DNA of 64,000 nt, taken from positions 1-64,000 of the forward strand of contig PNOH01000017.1 in the NCBI GenBank assembly GCA_013824715.1, given 5' to 3'. The position numbers and the translations under genes were made by a program. Below are positions 27,815-37,525 of this stretch, one piece after another. The notes beneath the pieces were generated by a model. The model did not search any database, had not been told where the DNA came from, and saw only the letters and a list, made by a program, of their open reading frames with translations. The DNA comes from Odoribacter sp. Its GTDB lineage: Bacteria; Bacteroidota; Bacteroidia; Bacteroidales; Prolixibacteraceae. Position 1 is the first letter of the stretch, and each line of letters begins with the position of its first letter.

Positions 27815-28534
27815 CTACCAATCCTTCTCCACTTTTCTTGACTGTGCTCTCAGCGCCTGTATCTTTTTTACTTTTTCCTGGGTCTTTTTCTCGCTGTTTT
27901 CAAGGGCCTGCAGCATTTGCTCGGCGTTCTGTTTCGAGATTTTGCTTTGCTGTGGCTGCTGTTTCTGGTCCTTATTCTGATCCTGTTTTTGCTGTTCTTT
28001 TTTCTTGTCCTGATCCTTCTCTTTATCTTTGTTCTGGTCTTTATTTTTATCCTGATTTTTCTGCTGCTCCTGCTGTTTTTTCTTCATGTTCATGGCATAC
28101 AACAGGTTATATTTGGTTTCCAGATCGTTTGGATTATTTCGTAAGGCATCTTTATAAGCGGCAATACTTTCGTCCAGTTTGTTGTTCATCAGCAGCGAAT
28201 TGCCGAGATTATGCAAGGCACGGCTTTTTTCAGTTTTATCAGTAGTGCGGTCGGCTATATCCTTAAATTTATCAGCCGATTCCTCAAACTTCATTTGTTT
28301 ATAAAGCGCATCTGCCAGATTGAAATTCCATTTCGGGTTTTCTGGTTTTTTATCCAAAGCTTTGCGGTATTCTATTTCTGCCTGGCTGAATTGAGCAGTG
28401 TCGAGACGTGTAGTATCCGCCATAGCCTTATCATAGTATTTATTTCCCTGTCTGACAAATTTTCGTTCGTTTTGTGCCTGGATTGCAGTAACCCAAACCA
28501 ACAAAAACAGGATCAGAATATACTTTCGTTTCAT
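27815..28534 (-). CDS. batC: BatC: TPR protein with Lys/Gln-rich linker
   Basis: A 239-residue protein from ATG 28532-28534, chosen because it begins the signal peptide (MKRKYILILFLLVWVTAIQA). TPR repeats (about 60-150) with NLADALYKQMKFEESADKF. Residues about 155-205 are almost only K, Q, D, N and E, with repeated KDQNKD-like words, a disordered tether. The C-terminal end is helical. It lies 7 bp after batB. The strange composition also makes the opposite strand read as a long hydrophobic frame, which is not a gene. Confidence 0.85.
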   Translation of the reverse strand: MKRKYILILFLLVWVTAIQAQNERKFVRQGNKYYDKAMADTTRLDTAQFSQAEIEYRKALDKKPENPKWNFNLADALYKQMKFEESADKFKDIADRTTDKTEKSRALHNLGNSLLMNNKLDESIAAYKDALRNNPNDLETKYNLLYAMNMKKKQQEQQKNQDKNKDQNKDKEKDQDKKKEQQKQDQNKDQKQQPQQSKISKQNAEQMLQALENSEKKTQEKVKKIQALRAQSRKVEKDW

Positions 28535-28541
28535 AGTTTTG

Positions 28542-29576
28542 TTATTTTCTATCAGCAAACAGTTTGTAATTTTTCAGGTACTTATTTTTACGTTCAAGTA
28601 TGAGAAAATCAAGTAAAATAAGGAACAATCCCAATCCGATAAAATATTGAAACTTATCGTCGTAATCGGCATAAATTTGCGTTTCCAATTCCGATTTTTC
28701 CATTTTATCCACCTCGTTGAATAAATTATTCAGGCCAACCTGTGCATTGTTTGCCCTTACATAAGCGCCTTTTCCTGCTTCGGCAATTTTCTGAAGCATG
28801 GGTTCATCAAGTTTGGTAACAATTGTGTTTCCATTTTTATCTTTACGATAATTCCGCATTCCGTTTGAAAAATCAGGAATCGGACCTCCCTGTGGTAATC
28901 CCATTCCGATGGTATAAACAAAAATTCCCTTTTCAGCAGCCGCTTTTGCAGCCCCAACAGCATCGTCTTCATGGTTTTCTCCATCGGTGATGATAATCAT
29001 AGCTTTGCTCCCGGGGAATTGCGGGTTAAACGATTTCATTCCAAGTTCAATGGCTGCTCCAATGGCAGTTCCCTGTGTAGGAACAATATTCGGGCTGATT
29101 GAATTCAGGAACAATTTAGCTGAAACGTAATCGGCAGTGATGGGTAGTTGGATATACGCGTCACCGGCAAAAACAATCAGCCCGATTTTATCGTTGCTCA
29201 ACTTGTCAACCAGTTGCGAAATAGCCCGCTTGGCCCTTTCCAGCCGGTTGGGCTGAATATCTTCGGCCATCATACTGTTCGACACATCAAGAGCAATAAT
29301 CAGCTCTATTCCCTTACGTTTTTCAGTTTTCAGTTTCGATCCGAATTGCGGGCGTGAAATACCGGCAATAATGCTGGCCAAAGCAAGCATAAGCACAATA
29401 AATTTCAATACTGGCCGGCTTGCACTCACATTGGGCATTAATACCGACAAAATTTCTTTTTGCCCGAACAGCGCCAGCGCTTTTCTTCGCTGAATTCTGG
29501 AATACCAGAAAAAAGCAATCAGGGCCGGTATGACCAGCAGTGCATATAAATATTCAGGATTTGCTATTCTAAACAT
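28542..29576 (-). CDS. batB: BatB: von Willebrand factor A membrane protein
   Basis: About 344 residues from ATG 29574-29576 (MFRIANPEYLYALLVI). Two N-terminal TM segments, a VWA domain (about 75-280) with intact MIDAS motif ALDVSNSMMAEDIQPNRLE (DxSxS), and a C-terminal TM (about 307-325). VWA domains bind partner proteins through a metal ion; BatA and BatB are thought to act together in the inner membrane, facing the periplasm. batC follows directly; a heptad element and a 160-bp gap separate it from batA upstream. Confidence 0.88.
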   Translation of the reverse strand: MFRIANPEYLYALLVIPALIAFFWYSRIQRRKALALFGQKEILSVLMPNVSASRPVLKFIVLMLALASIIAGISRPQFGSKLKTEKRKGIELIIALDVSNSMMAEDIQPNRLERAKRAISQLVDKLSNDKIGLIVFAGDAYIQLPITADYVSAKLFLNSISPNIVPTQGTAIGAAIELGMKSFNPQFPGSKAMIIITDGENHEDDAVGAAKAAAEKGIFVYTIGMGLPQGGPIPDFSNGMRNYRKDKNGNTIVTKLDEPMLQKIAEAGKGAYVRANNAQVGLNNLFNEVDKMEKSELETQIYADYDDKFQYFIGLGLFLILLDFLILERKNKYLKNYKLFADRK

Positions 29577-29586
29577 CTCAATAACA

Positions 29587-29684
29587 GTTTCAAGTTTCAG
29601 GTTCCAAATTCCAAGTTCCAAATTTTAAGTTCCGGGTTCCGGGTTGCGTGTTTCGCGTAACCCGAAACCCGTAACATGCAATTC
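29587..29684. repeat. Heptad-periodic intergenic element (batB-batA)
   Basis: Fourteen successive 7-bp words in one unbroken register (98 bp), starting GTTTCAA, GTTTCAG, GTTCCAA, ATTCCAA, passing through GTTCCGG twice, then switching to GTAACCC and GAAACCC. Word sequence drifts but the 7-bp period holds. The GGGTT-type and AACCC-type halves are complementary. Confidence 0.7.
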
Positions 29685-29739
29685 GGAACAATATTATCAG
29701 TTAACTTTTTTCCTTTTCTTTTTTCCTCTTTCCTGAGTT

Positions 29740-30735
29740 TTAAGGTATATTCCTGAAAATGGTTGTTTTCAGAAATAACGCCAGTAAAAGAAAAAGAGCT
29801 CCACTCATTGCGTATTTCAGGTATTCTTCTTCTTTTTTACTGAATTCTTTTACATCAATTTTTGATTTTTCAAGTTTGTCAATTTCCTTATAAATTTCGG
29901 CCAGCTTGTTATTGTTGGTTGCACGGAAATATTCTCCATCAGTCGTTGATGCAATTTTCTGCAAGGTTCCTTCATCAATTTTTACCTCTACATCGCGGAC
30001 TTGAACGCCAAAAGGAGTTTGCATGGGGTAGGGGGCCGTACCTATGGTTCCGACACCTACCGTATAAACCCGGATCCCGAAGGTTTTGGCCAGTTCGGCT
30101 GCGGTAACAGGAGCAATTTCCCCACGGTTATTTTCTCCGTCAGTAAGCAAAATAATTACTTTGCTTATGGCGTTACTTTCCTTTAGCCGCGAAACAGCAG
30201 TTGCCAGTCCGTTGCCAATGGCTGTACCGTCTTCAATCATTCCGCTTTCAATGTTCCTGAAAAGATTGATAACCGTAGCATGATCGGTAGTTAACGGACA
30301 TTGCGTAAAACTTTCGCCTGAGAATACGACCAGCCCGATTTTATCGTTTGTTCGGCCGGCAATAAACTGGGTAGCCACATCTTTCGCGGCTTCGAGCCGG
30401 TTGGGCTGGAAATCCATAGCGAGCATCGAACTCGAAATATCAAGGGCAATTACTATGTCGATGCCCTCTGTGGTTACATTCTGCCAGTTGTTCGACGATT
30501 GCGGACGCGCTAAAGCTGCAATCAGCATTGACAAACTCCCCAAAACAAGCACAAACACGCTGTGCCGGAGGTAATATTTCCAGCTCTTCGGAATTTTGGC
30601 AAAACCCATATCCGACGAAAACTGGATGCTGGCGCCTGCTTTTTTCTGCCGCCAGATGTACCATGTAATCATGGGCACAAGCAGCAGGAACAGGTAGAAA
30701 AATTCCGGGTTTTTAAAACTTATTCCATTCATCAT
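29740..30735 (-). CDS. batA: BatA: von Willebrand factor A membrane protein
   Basis: A 331-residue protein; two adjacent ATG codons at the start make the first residue uncertain by one. Two N-terminal TM segments (about 11-26 and 55-75), a VWA domain (about 85-290) with MIDAS motif ALDISSSMLAMDFQPNRLE, and a C-terminal TM (about 308-325). Close in layout to batB (both carry MD/ED-x-QPNRLE), so the two are old duplicates. Starts 10 bp after the BatD-like gene upstream. Confidence 0.88.
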   Translation of the reverse strand: MMNGISFKNPEFFYLFLLLVPMITWYIWRQKKAGASIQFSSDMGFAKIPKSWKYYLRHSVFVLVLGSLSMLIAALARPQSSNNWQNVTTEGIDIVIALDISSSMLAMDFQPNRLEAAKDVATQFIAGRTNDKIGLVVFSGESFTQCPLTTDHATVINLFRNIESGMIEDGTAIGNGLATAVSRLKESNAISKVIILLTDGENNRGEIAPVTAAELAKTFGIRVYTVGVGTIGTAPYPMQTPFGVQVRDVEVKIDEGTLQKIASTTDGEYFRATNNNKLAEIYKEIDKLEKSKIDVKEFSKKEEEYLKYAMSGALFLLLALFLKTTIFRNIP

Positions 30736-30745
30736 TTTTGTTCGG

Positions 30746-31744
30746 TTATTTTTCGGCTACTACTTCATTTTCAGTTTTTTCTTCAGCCGGTTTTCCCGGA
30801 ACTTTCAGTTCTTCTTTCTTAGTTTGATTCACGAAGAAATAGGCATTCATAAGGGTTAGATTATTGTCGTCGGGCAGAGGTGTGTATTTCGCAAATTTTA
30901 CCAAATCGGCCAGGCTAAGGATGTGTTGAAGCTGATCGAGCGAATTTTCGTCAATCCTGTTCTTGTTTTGTTTGAACGTGCCAATCGTTTCTGCCGAGGT
31001 AAGTTCCATGGCCGGAATGTCAAACCTGTTTTCGATATAGATACGGATGGTGTCGGCTACCTCAGAATAATATTGTTTGAGTTTTTCCTGCTGCCACAAC
31101 TTCTGATTTTTGATCCGATCGAGTTCACGCAAGGCAATGATGTGTGCTGGTTCAGCCGGTTTCTCTGGTTTTGTGAATAATGGCACATTCTTTTTCTTCC
31201 ATCTGATGTAATAGAAAATAAAAAAGATGATGGCCGCAATCAGGATGATTCCCAGGATGTATGGGGTTACTTCTTTTAGGGTAACCGGTGCACTGTAAGG
31301 GATTTTAATATCAACCGGCCCTTTGGCTGTATCTATTTTCATTCCGTGAACCTGAAAAGCCAGGGCTCTGGTTGCTGCTGAATCCAGGCGTGTTCCGTCT
31401 TTCAATTTGAAATAGAATGGTGGGATCACGTGCATGCCACTGTCGAACGAAGTAATGAAAAGACTTTGGGTTAGCTTTTCACGTTTTTTGTCATCGAGTT
31501 TTGATGTATCGATTTTTGATCGTTCAACCACTTCTAAGTTAGAACTGAAGGAATCGGGAACTTGAGGAAACTGAATGTCAAGATCTTTCGGTTTTTCAAT
31601 TTCGAGCAGTAATTTCAGTTGGTCGCCAATGAGAATATGCGTTGAGTCAATACTTGCCTTAACCGTAACCTGCTGTGCATGAATTTTGTGCAGGCTACCG
31701 GAAAGCAAAACGGCTAATACGACGTATAACATTCTTCGCTTCAT
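30746..31744 (-). CDS. BatD-like single-pass membrane protein of the Bat operon
   Basis: About 332 residues from ATG 31742-31744 (the frame is open to 31768). Signal peptide, then a periplasmic beta-sandwich (about 25-160; VTVKASIDSTHILIGDQLKL), one TM (about 170-190, ILGIILIAAIIFFIFYYIRW) and a cytoplasmic helical domain similar in order to the BatD C-terminus. It has no standard name that I recognise; it sits between the DUF58 and batA genes, as in related operons. Likely a BatD paralogue acting with the VWA proteins. Confidence 0.75.
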   Translation of the reverse strand: MKRRMLYVVLAVLLSGSLHKIHAQQVTVKASIDSTHILIGDQLKLLLEIEKPKDLDIQFPQVPDSFSSNLEVVERSKIDTSKLDDKKREKLTQSLFITSFDSGMHVIPPFYFKLKDGTRLDSAATRALAFQVHGMKIDTAKGPVDIKIPYSAPVTLKEVTPYILGIILIAAIIFFIFYYIRWKKKNVPLFTKPEKPAEPAHIIALRELDRIKNQKLWQQEKLKQYYSEVADTIRIYIENRFDIPAMELTSAETIGTFKQNKNRIDENSLDQLQHILSLADLVKFAKYTPLPDDNNLTLMNAYFFVNQTKKEELKVPGKPAEEKTENEVVAEK

Positions 31745-31762
31745 CTGTTTAAATTTTGTTTT

Positions 31763-31853
31763 AACCACATAGACACATAGGTCACATAGTTTCTTTCTTT
31801 ATTCTTTTTTCCTTATTTCTTATTCCTATTGTGTTCTATGTGCCTATGTGGTT
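31763..31853. repeat. Intergenic inverted repeat, CCACATAG class
   Basis: AACCACATAGACACATAG (31763-31780) is inverted at 31836-31853 with one mismatch in 18. The arms are built from 8-9-bp words around CACATAG; a third copy follows the left arm. The 55-bp centre is pyrimidine-rich. It fills the junction between the DUF58 gene and the BatD-like gene. Confidence 0.65.
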
Positions 31854-31867
31854 CTTTTCAATTAGTT

Positions 31868-32740
31868 TTATCCACGTTTTTTAAACAGGCTGATCAACGA
31901 TCTGACATAGTCGTGGTTAGTGCTGATGCTTACATAATCAACCCGGCTCTTTTTGAAACTATTGTCGAGTTGATTGGATAAATCAGTCCACCATTTCCGG
32001 TAAATTTCCCTGGCATTCCGGTCGGAGGTATCAACCCAGGTGTAGTTTCCGGTTTCAGCATCTTTCAGTTTGATCATGCCAATATTGGGCAATTCGGCTT
32101 CCCTTTCATCGTAGATGCGCAAAGCAACCACATCGTGCCGGTTATTGGCTATCGAAAGTGCACTTTCAAGCGATGGGTCATTCTGAATAAAATCGGAAAT
32201 CACAAAGGCAGTACACCGTTTCTTGATGGCATTGGTCAGGTACCGTATTGCGCCCGAAATATCTGTTCCGCGGGCTTCGGGTTCAAAATCAATTAATTCG
32301 CTGATGATCCGCAAAATGTGGCTCCGTCCTTTCTTAGGTGGAATAAACTTTTCAATTTTTTCGGAAAAGAAAATGACCCCGATTTTATCGTTGTTCTGAA
32401 TGGCCGAAAATGCCAGAACTGCAGCGATTTCGGTAACGATATTCTTTTTCAGTTTATCCATCGAACCAAATTCGCGCGAACCGCTCATATCAATCAGCAG
32501 CATTACCGTCAGTTCGCGCTCTTCTTCGTATATTTTAATAAAAGGTTTGTTGTAACGGGCAGTCACATTCCAGTCAATGTTACGGATGTCGTCGCCAAAC
32601 TGGTATTCACGAACTTCGCTGAAAGCCATCCCACGTCCTTTGAACGCACTGTGGTATTCGCCGGCAAAAATATTGCGGCTCAATCCACGTGTTTTAATTT
32701 CAATTCTCCGGACTCGTTTTATTAGTTCGCTTGTTTCCAT
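31868..32740 (-). CDS. DUF58 / VWA-like protein of the Bat operon
   Basis: A 290-residue soluble protein. The DUF58 signature is seen around residue 50 (VREYQFGDDIRNIDWNVTAR), followed by a VWA-like domain with DMSGS (about 89-93), fitting DxSxS. DUF58 proteins pair with MoxR ATPases in chaperone-like or regulatory systems. It lies between the moxR gene (118 bp upstream, gap filled by a heptad element) and the BatD-like gene. Confidence 0.86.
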   Translation of the reverse strand: METSELIKRVRRIEIKTRGLSRNIFAGEYHSAFKGRGMAFSEVREYQFGDDIRNIDWNVTARYNKPFIKIYEEERELTVMLLIDMSGSREFGSMDKLKKNIVTEIAAVLAFSAIQNNDKIGVIFFSEKIEKFIPPKKGRSHILRIISELIDFEPEARGTDISGAIRYLTNAIKKRCTAFVISDFIQNDPSLESALSIANNRHDVVALRIYDEREAELPNIGMIKLKDAETGNYTWVDTSDRNAREIYRKWWTDLSNQLDNSFKKSRVDYVSISTNHDYVRSLISLFKKRG

Positions 32741-32750
32741 TTCTTAAAAG

Positions 32751-32848
32751 TTCCAAGTTCCAAATTCCAAATTCCAAGTTCCAAATTTGTTACGGGTTCC
32801 GAGTTCCGGGTTTCGGGTTTAACACGCAACCCGTAACACGCAACTCGC
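32751..32848. repeat. Heptad-periodic intergenic element (DUF58-moxR)
   Basis: Fourteen consecutive 7-bp words (98 bp) in one register. The first five are TTCCAAG or TTCCAAA; then CGGGTTC, CGAGTTC and CGGGTTT twice; then AACACGC, AACCCGT, AACACGC, AACTCGC. GTTACGGGTT (32789-32798) is inverted exactly at 32828-32837, so a hairpin can form. Confidence 0.72.
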
Positions 32849-32857
32849 ATCGTTTTG

Positions 32858-33853
<996 letters not shown>

Positions 33854-33973
33854 ATTTTTTAAGATAAATTATTAATTGCTGTTTTTTTGAGAACACGAAA
33901 ATAAACTATACATGCCTGAAAAAGGATAAAATTTCGTTAAATTTTGTTAAGCTATTTTCTGCTTAGGAGGCTG

Positions 33974-33981
33974 CAAAATTA
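33974..33981 (-). promoter_or_regulatory. Candidate -7 box for the bat operon
   Basis: TAATTTTG on the minus strand fits TAnnTTTG, 120 bp upstream of the moxR start, in the divergent moxR-truA region. No clear -33 box is visible. Confidence 0.4.
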
Positions 33982-34022
33982 ATATTTTAAGCGATCTCTA
34001 ACAGAATATGATTTCACTTTTT

Positions 34023-34030
34023 TATTTTTG
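34023..34030 (+). promoter_or_regulatory. Candidate -7 box for truA
   Basis: TATTTTTG fits TAnnTTTG and ends 15 bp before the TTG at 34046. If used, the TTG at 34028 would be upstream of the transcript, which favours 34046 as the truA start. Confidence 0.35.
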
Positions 34031-34045
34031 CCAAAAATCAATACA

Positions 34046-34816
34046 TTGCTACAAAGGTATTTCATAGAACTCGCCTTCAAAGGCACGAATTTCCACGGAT
34101 GGCAGGTTCAGCCAAATGCTGTTTCGGTTCAGGAATGCCTGGAAACTGCATTGTCAACCATTACCCGTGAAACTATTGGTGTGACCGGCGCCGGACGAAC
34201 AGATACCGGAGTCCATGCCAGCTATTTTATCGCACATTTCGATTCTGAAAAACTGAATCTGGACCATCCGGATTTTGCCCACAAACTGAACAGCTTTCTG
34301 AATAAGGATGTGGTCATTTTCAGTATTTCGAAAGTTCAATCCGATGCGCATGCGCGGTTTGATGCTATTTCGAGGACCTATCAGTATCACATGAACTTGC
34401 AGAAAGATCCTTTTTCTCTGGAAACTTCCTGGCATTTTTTTAAGCAGCCAGATATTGAACTAATGAACGCAGCAAGCCGGATTTTATTTGAATACATTGA
34501 TTTTACCAGTTTCAGCAAGTTGCATACGGAGGTAAAAACCAATAATTGCAAAATTTATCTGGCCGAATGGACTCAATCCGGTACAAATATCATTTTTACA
34601 ATCAAGGCCGACCGTTTCCTCCGGAATATGGTTCGGGCATTGGTTGGTACAATGCTCGAAGTCGGAATTGGCAAAATCAGTCTGGATGAATTTCGAATGA
34701 TCATTGAACAGAAAGACCGCAGCGCTGCGGGTCTGTCGGTTCCGGCACATGGGTTGTTTCTGAAAGATATTGAATATCCGGAGCACATTTTTGTACGAAA
34801 AAAATCAGACTATTGA
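34046..34816 (+). CDS. truA: tRNA pseudouridine(38-40) synthase TruA
   Basis: About 256 residues. It makes pseudouridine in the anticodon arm of tRNA. The catalytic Asp motif GAGRTDTGVHASYF and the N-terminal RYFIELAFKGTNFHGWQ pattern are intact. No ATG precedes the conserved start; TTG at 34046 (MLQRYFIEL) best matches the short N-terminus of Bacteroidota TruA, while TTG at 34028 would add six residues. The stop TGA overlaps the TTG of the next gene. Confidence 0.88.
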   Translation: MLQRYFIELAFKGTNFHGWQVQPNAVSVQECLETALSTITRETIGVTGAGRTDTGVHASYFIAHFDSEKLNLDHPDFAHKLNSFLNKDVVIFSISKVQSDAHARFDAISRTYQYHMNLQKDPFSLETSWHFFKQPDIELMNAASRILFEYIDFTSFSKLHTEVKTNNCKIYLAEWTQSGTNIIFTIKADRFLRNMVRALVGTMLEVGIGKISLDEFRMIIEQKDRSAAGLSVPAHGLFLKDIEYPEHIFVRKKSDY

Positions 34817-36009
34817 TAAATCCTACTCCAATCATAAATGGACAATCCGAAATCGTTCCCGATAAGAAACGCATTCGCCTTGCTGTAGCGCTGGTTTATT
34901 TCAGCATGGGGCTTTGCTTTTCGTCGTGGGCCAGCCGTATTCCGGATATTAAAACTGCCCTTCACCTCAATGATGCATTGTTTGGGAGTATTCTGTTTGC
35001 ATTGCCAGTCGGACAATTCCTGATGATGACTTTTTCCGGAAAGTTGGTGACCCGTTTCGGTAGCCGGAAGATTTTACTTTTTGCGCTTCCTGTATATACT
35101 GTTTTCCTAAGTAACGTGGGTTTGGTTAAGGAAGGCTGGCAACTGGCTATTGCCTTGTTTTTGTTTGGTTTGGCCGGAAACCTGTGCAACATTTCCATCA
35201 ACACTCAGGGTGTTGCTGCCGAGCGATTGTATGGACGGCCTATTATGGCATCGTTTCATGGCGGATGGAGCCTTGCCGGGTTTACCGGCGCGATTATCGG
35301 GTTGGGCATGATCAACCTGAAAGTTCCTCCCTATTGGCATTTTGTTACTGTAATCCTTATTGTTTGGACGATAGTCTGGCTTAATCAGCCATTTCTCATC
35401 AGAGGAAAATCAGGAACAAATCCGGATGAACCCAAACGCAAATTCTTTTCCAAACCCGACAGTGTACTCCTTCAGCTCGGAATCATTGGTTTTTGCAGCA
35501 TGGCCAGCGAGGGGGCCATGTTCGACTGGAGCGGTATTTATTTCAAAGATGTGGTCAAAGCACCGGCTTCGCTGGTTATTCTAGGCTATACTTCATTCAT
35601 GATCATGATGGCTACCGGGCGGTTCGTGGCCGATTATTTTATTTCAAAAATAGGCCGGAAAAACCTGTTACAAATCTGTGGCGTCATGATTTCATCAGGA
35701 TTGTTTATGGCAGTCATTTTTCCATACCTGATTCCTTCAACCATAGCTTTCATGCTGGTCGGACTGGGCGTTTCGAGCATCGTACCAACGGTGTACAGCG
35801 CTGCCGGAAGGCACAGTAAAGTACCCCCGGGAATTGCTTTGGCAACTGTTTCAAGTGTCAGTTTTCTGGGTTTTTTAATGGGGCCGCCGCTAATTGGCTA
35901 CATTTCTGAAATAGCTGGCTTGCGCTATTCCTTCGCAGTGATCGGGGTTTTCGGAATTGGCATTACTTTGCTGGTTTCCAGGATTAAAGCGCTAAAAAAC
36001 GAAAACTGA
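34813..36009 (+). CDS. MFS permease (YbjJ/sugar-permease-like)
   Basis: A 398-residue membrane protein with about twelve hydrophobic segments. MFS features include the loop GKLVTRFGSRK between TM2 and TM3. SMGLCFSSWASRIPDIK and NTQGVAAERLYGRPIMASFH are characteristic of the YbjJ-like/fucose-permease branch. The only start upstream of the first TM is TTG at 34813, inside TTGA shared with the truA stop, so translation is probably coupled. Substrate not visible. Confidence 0.82.
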   Translation: MINPTPIINGQSEIVPDKKRIRLAVALVYFSMGLCFSSWASRIPDIKTALHLNDALFGSILFALPVGQFLMMTFSGKLVTRFGSRKILLFALPVYTVFLSNVGLVKEGWQLAIALFLFGLAGNLCNISINTQGVAAERLYGRPIMASFHGGWSLAGFTGAIIGLGMINLKVPPYWHFVTVILIVWTIVWLNQPFLIRGKSGTNPDEPKRKFFSKPDSVLLQLGIIGFCSMASEGAMFDWSGIYFKDVVKAPASLVILGYTSFMIMMATGRFVADYFISKIGRKNLLQICGVMISSGLFMAVIFPYLIPSTIAFMLVGLGVSSIVPTVYSAAGRHSKVPPGIALATVSSVSFLGFLMGPPLIGYISEIAGLRYSFAVIGVFGIGITLLVSRIKALKNEN

Positions 36010-36080
36010 GAACAAAGCTTCTTAAAAAATCGAAAAAAAGTTAAATTTTCTGATATTATCAATCCTTCCTTTGATCATTG

Positions 36081-36449
36081 TCATTTTCCTAATCGCTTGA
36101 TCCGCAAATGATAATGGATGGATGAATCGGGCTTCACAACCGGCATATCTGAATAATAGAAAGGTTTTAGAATTGGCATTTTGAAATTGGGATCGGCATA
36201 AACCCGGGATTTTTGATTCGGAATGACTGCCAGGTTCGGATTCAACTGAAATTGTTTGTTTCCAGGCAAAACAAAGCGGTGATTTTCACTGCCGAAAGGA
36301 TTTTTTAGTTTCAGTTGGTTCTGAAGTTTGGGAAGTACCGTATCATTACTGATGACCAGCGAATCAATTTTTAGATTTAGCCTGGTCTGTGCCGTTGCAG
36401 AAACGGAAATCAATAACACAACGATTAAAATGAATCTTAGCGTTTTCAT
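36081..36449 (-). CDS. Small secreted protein of unknown function
   Basis: About 122 residues from ATG 36447-36449 with signal peptide (MKTLRFILIVVLLISVSATA). The mature part is rich in Pro, Asn, Lys and Leu (LPKLQNQLKLKNPFG) and ends in YHLRIKRLGK. No Cys, no known domain. It converges with the MFS gene 71 bp away. Probably periplasmic; no further inference is possible. Confidence 0.5.
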   Translation of the reverse strand: MKTLRFILIVVLLISVSATAQTRLNLKIDSLVISNDTVLPKLQNQLKLKNPFGSENHRFVLPGNKQFQLNPNLAVIPNQKSRVYADPNFKMPILKPFYYSDMPVVKPDSSIHYHLRIKRLGK

Positions 36450-36545
36450 GGCCCGGTGTATTTTGGACACCTAAAACTAACTAAAAAACTAATCAGGAAA
36501 TGTTAATTTAAGCTTTTTAACATTGAGGTGGTAATTCGATTGAGA

Positions 36546-36923
36546 TTATTTTGCGGAGAATAAAGCAATGTATTTATCGCGGTAGTAATATCCCAGAAAA
36601 AGGTTCCCAATCATTAACAGGATGGCAACAACCATGCCTTCGGGTGCCAGAAATACATGGAACAGCAGAATATTCAGGGTAATAGGAAAGATGACCACCG
36701 TGGCAAGCGGAACAAACCTTCCGGAAAGCAAAGCAATGGCACAAAGGAGTTCAAAGGTTTTTACTGTTGGCATTAAATAGATGGAAGCCACAATCCCGTC
36801 AGTAAAGGTTTTAATACTCCCGGTTGTTTCCGGTTCAGGCATTAGTTTAAAGAAAAATGCGATGGATGCAAATGCAAACATCAATCCCAGCAAGATGCGA
36901 ACGATAATAACTGCGATTTTCAT
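36546..36923 (-). CDS. DoxX-like small membrane protein
   Basis: A 125-residue protein with four hydrophobic segments, the usual size and layout of DoxX-family proteins (VRILLGLMFAFASIAFFFKL at the N-terminus). Family members are linked to membrane redox processes, but the role here is unknown. It follows the SRPBCC gene by 11 bp on the same strand, so the two are likely one unit. Confidence 0.72.
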   Translation of the reverse strand: MKIAVIIVRILLGLMFAFASIAFFFKLMPEPETTGSIKTFTDGIVASIYLMPTVKTFELLCAIALLSGRFVPLATVVIFPITLNILLFHVFLAPEGMVVAILLMIGNLFLGYYYRDKYIALFSAK

Positions 36924-36934
36924 GGAAGTAAATT

Positions 36935-37378
36935 TTAAATTTCGTTTATTGATTTTTCAAGGAATTCTTTCAGTGCAGTGCCAATTATCCAGGTCCAACC
37001 TTCAGCAAAGTTTTCTTCTGCAAAATCGGGATTGCTCGCCGGAAAAGTTTTCAAACCTTCATGCCTAAGTTTCAACCTCGATTGTTTCCCTTCTTCAAAA
37101 AGTTCAAAAGTGACCCGCGTATTCCCTTCATAACCTTCATATTTCCAGGTATAAGCAAGTTTCTTATCTGGAATCACTTCAGTAATTTTACAAATATGCA
37201 GGTATTGCCTGTCTTCAGCCGGTCCTCCTGTAAAGCGGAATGTGAAACCCACTTCAGGCCTGAATTCCGGAAGGTCAAAATACCAAAGTTTCATTTCATC
37301 TTTGTCGGTGATGGCTTTCCAGATTCTGTCAGTAGCCACCTCGAAAGTGCGTTCTATCACAAATGCTTCGCCTGCCAT
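36935..37378 (-). CDS. SRPBCC (AHSA1-like) domain protein
   Basis: A 147-residue soluble protein of the START/Bet v1 superfamily. The AHSA1 type is indicated by the start VIERTFEVATDRIWKAITD, then GFTFRFTGGPA and the C-terminal EGWTWIIGTALKEFLEK. It should form a hydrophobic ligand-binding cup. Ligand unknown. It is followed by the DoxX-like gene. Confidence 0.82.
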   Translation of the reverse strand: MAGEAFVIERTFEVATDRIWKAITDKDEMKLWYFDLPEFRPEVGFTFRFTGGPAEDRQYLHICKITEVIPDKKLAYTWKYEGYEGNTRVTFELFEEGKQSRLKLRHEGLKTFPASNPDFAEENFAEGWTWIIGTALKEFLEKSINEI

Positions 37379-37525
37379 GATTTATTTTTCGAATAAAGTT
37401 GAATTTGGGTATAAAACCAATTCGTAACCCAATTGTTCTAAAAACCTGAATTTTTAAAACATTACTATGAATTTCATGATTGACAAATACAAAATTCTTC
37501 CTGATATTAGTGATAAATTTACCAG

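Noticed and set aside
27733-28245. Long hydrophobic frames on the + strand opposite batC
   Set aside because: They are the antisense of the Lys/Gln/Asp-rich linker of BatC; Lys and Gln codons read as Phe and Leu on the other strand. No start context, and batC itself fits its operon.
29587-32848. Heptad elements as CRISPR arrays or as small tandem-repeat genes
   Set aside because: There are no 25-40-bp repeats with unique spacers and no cas genes, and the words do not code for a conserved peptide in any frame.
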